64,000 nt of DNA from Perognathus longimembris pacificus (Eukaryota > Chordata > Mammalia > Rodentia > Heteromyidae): positions 43,596,562 to 43,660,561 of the forward strand of contig NC_063168.1 in the NCBI RefSeq assembly GCF_023159225.1. The letters are read 5' to 3'. The notes under the pieces were generated by a model. It was not told the DNA's origin. It saw only the letters and a list, made by a program, of their open reading frames with translations, and ran no database searches. Numbering within the stretch: the stretch's first letter is position 1; every line of letters begins with the position of its first letter. Below are positions 59,631 through 64,000 of the stretch, one piece after another. The position numbers and the translations under genes are program-made.

Positions 59631-62600
59631 GCAGTCTCATGAAGAGAGGTTCACTCTATTGCTTAGATTTGAACTCAGCCAATTTCCTTGATTTTAAGAG
59701 TTATGGGTTCATTGCTAAACTAATCATAAGGATTCTAAGAGTATTCCATTACCCTCACCTTGTTTCACATACCCATTGACAGAAAGCAGTATGTTGTCCA
59801 GATATCATACGGAACATGTGAATTTTAGAAATGTACAGTGAGGAAAGGTGTAAGAATTAGATACTCTCTAGCAGTCTCATATCACATCCTTTCCATTCAT
59901 TGCTCATTTGTTGCATGCTTACTACCTGCCAGGAGCTGGGCAGAGCACTGACATTAAGTTCCCAGTGCTCCTTGTCTGGTCATATGGCAGAAGAAAGGAC
60001 CAAAATTAAGAATCCCTTGATGTTGGCACAGACAACTGAAAGAACATTCAGCAGGATATGTACACCATTCATTTTTTTTCTCTATAGAAAATGACACTAT
60101 GCATTTCTGTTCAAACAGCTGTTAAAATTATTGTATTGTGGGCTTTCATATATATTTTAAAAGACACTATTGGTTCAGAATCTGAATGTTGTCTTAGAAT
60201 GCCTTGATTTCTACTTGTTAGGTGGCTGGGAAGACTAGATAAAAAGTAGTCTTAAAAACAGACCTATGCATAGAATTCTTTGTGTTTATAGGATTGTGAA
60301 ATTCCATCAGTATCCTCAATAAAGAGTCTTAAAGAGCAACATTTAATTATTTGTTCTGAATAAGTTCCCTGTAAACAACTAGTAAACATTTTATGATTCT
60401 GGCTAAGGATAGGAGTAAGAGGATTGACTGAGAGAAGAAGCTCAATACTTGTCAGAAGATTTTGTTTTTTTCCTCATCAAATTCTCTCAACTTTCCATTT
60501 ACCCTATAATGTCTATATTTCTCAATCCTAAAGCACTTTGCTAAATGCTAAGAGTATAAATGCAAATATCTTAAAAGTAGAATCTCGGCATATAGAAAAC
60601 AAGTACAACATAGTGGGAGGGATTGCTTGTCTGTTACTGGAACAACAGGCTTTAATGTTTGCATGGTACTCTGATAGGTAGGCATGGGAGAAAATATCCT
60701 AGGAAATAAAGGACAGAAAAATTTCCCATACTGGAGACAAAGAACATTTGAGGCTCTGCAGAAAGTGGGTAGAGATTTCAGCATTATTTCTAGGGCAGAG
60801 AATAAGCAGAACAACTCTGTGTTCTGCTTTATAATTTAAAATGCTTAATTTAGCTGCTGTTTAGAAAATAAATTTAAGTAAGGGAAAAGGATGTAAAAGT
60901 AAGTGGACAACAACTAAATATTGTGAAGTCAGCTGATTTATGAGACCATTCTCAAGTTGTCTTTTCATGCCCCATCATCTAGGTGATATATTTCCAGAGC
61001 CATATCTCAAAAGAAAATGAAAGAATCCACCTCCTTTTTAAAAAATAATAACACGGAAATGGCGCTGTGGCTCAAAGTGGTAGAGCACTAGCGAAAAATA
61101 AGAACATATTTAACACGTCACAGGAACAAGTGTATTCCTTGCTAAACTTCAGCTGTGTATATTGTTTTAAATTTGAAATTTGTAATTTTAATGATTTTCA
61201 GGGGGAAAAATATGTTCTTTGTAATTCTCCAAGCAATGTGGAACTTGTTTAAGGTGTCACAAAACCCTTTGAGAAACAGAAGCATCACGCTTTATGTTTG
61301 GTAATTGATGAAATGTTCTCCCAAAATACATCTCATCTTGACCCATCTAATGACATGATAGAAGAGCACAACCATGTGAAGGAACTGGTTGTTTTGAGCA
61401 ATACATAAAGAAGGGGTAATCATCTGATGTTGAAAATTAGAGCTTGTTTTCCTGGTGAGCCGAGGCCCTCCAGACCGCTGTCAGAAACCCTTGACATTGA
61501 AACTGTACCACAGCTAAATCTTCTAAAGCAAAAGTCTAATATTCTAAACATAATAAATTCTGCTATTTGTTGCAGCATATGTCTCTAACCATTGAATAGA
61601 GGTTGAAATTCAAAGTTAGTGAATATTTTATATTCTGGAAGGCAGAACATGGACTTGTTAGTCATAAGTTACTCACAAGCAGGCTACAGTAATAAGTAAG
61701 AATCAGTAATTATTGATCCTTGGCTAACATGTTTTCTTAGGAAGTATTTTGTGCTCTCAATACGCCATGCCTGAAAGCTGACCATTTAAGAAATAGGTAA
61801 CAACCACTAAATCAGTGAGAAAAAAGCAATAGAACTAATTGAACAAAGCAGGTCAGACCAGACCTAAAGTTGGCCCATATAGATTAATGTTATTCCTTTG
61901 CAGGTTTGCAAATTTAGTGGAGACTAGAAGTGGGCATGGTGTTAGATGCAGGGCTCTTTTCGTTCTTCCTGGCTTCCCTACTTTTGATCTTACCTGCTGA
62001 TGCATCTATAAAATGGGAAACCATAAGCTCATTTACAAGGTCTGTAAAAAAGTACAACAGATGCTACCTGAAAGCATTCTTGCCTCTCATAGATGACTCT
62101 GAAGGCCATGTAATTATTTCCAGCAAAATATGTTAAAGTATTGATGTCTCAAACCATTTTCACATTTTCCTCCCACTTGACTTGGCCTGCTTTCCTTGTA
62201 TACCCACGCTTCTTACTCACTGTCTTCCCCTCCATTTCAATTTTTAACCACTTTCCTGGAGATCAGGGCTTCCAGTGATAGAGAGAGCAGCTTTGTTCCA
62301 TATAGTATGTATAATTTTTCTATCTGAGTATAAATGCCATTCTATTTCAGCCTCTCTGAGTCATCATCTCTACTTCCATGTCTCTGCACAGGCAGTCCTC
62401 TTCCCTTAAGAATCTCATGTTCGTGCCCATTCATGTTTGCTATCGTACCAAAACCTTTGTGAAGGGAGAAGCCTCCTGAGACTTGCTGTGAAGCAGTGTT
62501 TAGGAACAGCTTGTAAACATCTATAGAAGAAGTGGTTTGAAAAAAAAAAATCCCAGTTATAGCAGGACAGCAAAGATCATTCTTGTATGAAGAAAAAAAA

Positions 62601-62904
62601 TTCTCCTCCTCTACTTTCTTCCGTCCTCATTCACTCTCAGCCTACAGTTCACTAGATGATAAAGTTTCTGAAGACATTTTACAAAAACACTGAGGTCAGG
62701 AACCTTTCTTCCTTTATATTGGTGGTATTACTGGTATAGTTGAGGCCTAGTGATTTTATTGTTTTTTCTGTTTTATTTTTCTTATTTAAATTTAATTTCA
62801 GTAGAAATATAAATTTTGAAAATTATGAAATTTAAAACAAAGACAGACCTAATGAGATATTTCTCACAGGAAGCCAGCAAAAGAATCACATATCAAGACA
62901 AGGC
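59631..62904. other. Intron stretch with minor repeat traces
   Basis: 59905-59985 looks like an old L2/MIR3-type piece ('gcatgcttactacctgccag'). 61058-61095 ('aaatggcgctgtggctcaaa') is a short right-monomer SINE fragment. No gene-like structure. Confidence 0.45.
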
Positions 62905-63125
62905 AAATACAACCTCCAAGGAGATACCACCCCACCCCACCCTAGTTAAAAATGACTAGAGAAAGAAGATATAATAAACAAATGCAGATGAAGATGTGTA
63001 GACAATGGAGCCCTGGCCCACTGTTAGGGAGAAGGTAAATTAGGACAACTGTTGTGGAAAACAGTATGGAGGATCCTCTATAAATTAAAAGGAGAATCTG
63101 TCTGATCCAGCAAGCTCCTTGATGT
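62905..63125 (+). pseudogene. L1 ORF2 3'-end relic
   Basis: 'ctccaaggagataccacc', 'caaatgcagatgaagatgtg', 'ggacaactgttgtggaaaac' and 'agtatggaggatcctctata' follow in order the last part of mammalian L1 ORF2. The copy is short, has lost its frame, and has no intact 5' part or tail, so it is a dead fragment. Confidence 0.7.
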
Positions 63126-64000
63126 AATGTAAAACAATGTGTGAATATCTTTAGTATGCATATGGAAGGAAATCAAGCCAACATCTGCCCCTCCTGAAAA
63201 TCCCTATCTTAATGTAGCCTTGTTTTCCCCTGTATAACAGTGAATGGAGGGAAAGCACACAATCCCTTGAAAGACAAAGGAGTAGGGAATAGTTATTTGC
63301 TCCAGCAAGAAGCTTCCTGTGTAGGAGAATAACAATAGCACCTATGTCTACAGCTCTGTGAAAATAGATGAAAGGAGCAGTATCAAGTATTTATAATAAA
63401 TGTTAGGGAGAGGGGGAAAATAAAAGTTAGGTGCTAGTTAAATGCAAATGATTGGTAATATTAATAGTATCTTTGATATTTCTATAGAGTGTATAGGAGT
63501 TGATCAATTACGTTAAACATTATGCATAGCATGTTTCTTTGGCAAAAGAAAATTAAATATAAAGCTCACTATGGTATAAGCAATAAAGCTGACCACCTGA
63601 CTCATCTCATAATGACTTTGGCATTTAAAACTTTATATTTCTTTGGATGAGATACAAAGGAGACCTACCTTATAAACATAGATGGCCCTGAAGTAATCAA
63701 TGATATAGCAATTAATGCAATTAATTTCTCTTATAAAAGGGTCATTCATTCATTTTTATAAGTAATCACAAAGGACTAAGGATGGCCTTATAGTTACTGA
63801 GCAAATGCTTTAGAATTTGGATCACACACACCAGCCCCTGTTATGGAGTCTAGAAATTGACAATCAATGAGACTACTCAGATGACAATTGGGGATGGAAA
63901 GTACTGCTCCTGCACTGGAGATGGAGATCTCAAGATGCAGTCCTGAAAACCACAGAAATTTACCCTTTTGCCTAATTGTAGTGGCTCATTAATTTCAAAA
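63126..64000. other. Intron stretch to the window end
   Basis: AT-rich; nothing recognised. Confidence 0.5.

Larger units (their letters stand above)
35737..64000 (+). other. NRXN1: 5' part of the NRXN1 intron downstream of the stalk exon, running off the window
   Basis: From the donor CAG|gtaagc onward I find no further coding exon. The region carries several young IDL-Geo-type SINEs, composite SINEs, an LTR-like element, L1 relics and two of the largest simple repeats of the window. The known first exon of the short gamma isoform is expected somewhere in this intron, but I could not identify it by eye. Confidence 0.8.

Noticed and set aside
35737..64000. First exon of the short gamma-neurexin isoform, expected in this intron
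   Set aside because: I scanned for the short N-terminal coding sequence I remember for this isoform followed by a GT donor and found no match. A 'ctggcactgtgctag' at 47637 was a false lead. The exon may lie beyond the window.
1..64000. CRISPR arrays, operons, prophages or other prokaryotic systems
   Set aside because: The tandem repeats are microsatellites or SINEs, and the gene structure is spliced and vertebrate.

Overview
This is vertebrate, specifically rodent-type, nuclear DNA. It is AT-rich, intron-dominated, and full of SINEs, L1 3' ends and microsatellites, with no prokaryotic features. The only gene I can support is the 3' half of NRXN1 (neurexin-1), on the + strand. Three internal coding exons are present, each with consensus splice sites and matching reading phase: 3348-3519, 33951-34040 and 35417-35736. 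Joined, they encode most of the sixth LNS (laminin-neurexin-sex hormone globulin) domain, which is the LNS domain of beta-neurexin, and then the start of the Ser/Thr-rich stalk. The middle exon is the exactly 90-nt alternative cassette known as splice site 4 (SS4/AS4). The upstream LNS exons and the downstream transmembrane/cytoplasmic exons lie outside the window.

Layout: 1-3347 is the end of an upstream intron. 3520-33950 is a 30.4-kb intron before the SS4 cassette. 34041-35416 is a short 1.4-kb intron. 35737-64000 is the start of a long intron that runs off the window. The SS4 cassette has a purine-interrupted, weak-looking 3' splice site, a decoy AG 36 nt upstream, and a dense run of TTAAA/TAAA-type motifs just downstream of its 5' splice site. 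That arrangement fits the known control of this exon by STAR-family RNA-binding proteins (SAM68, SLM1, SLM2).

The introns carry many copies of a two-part SINE. Its left half is a tRNA-Ala/ID-like monomer. Its right half is a second monomer containing the phrase 'gtggctcaagtgg...gctagccttgagc'. I believe this is the IDL-Geo family known from geomyoid rodents (kangaroo rats, pocket mice, pocket gophers), so I infer a geomyoid host with moderate confidence. A second composite SINE joins a 7SL/B1-like left part to the same right monomer. Several copies have perfect or near-perfect target-site duplications. Other repeats are L1 3'-UTR fragments in both orientations, an L1 ORF2 relic, two LTR-like elements (one nested in an L1 3' UTR), ancient MIR relics, and large (CCTT)n/(AAGG)n arrays.

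I found no sign of a previously undescribed system. The points most worth a second look are the SS4 regulatory architecture, the nested repeat insertions, an inverted L1-3'UTR pair that could form double-stranded RNA, and an unexplained CpG-bearing block at 53190-53600.
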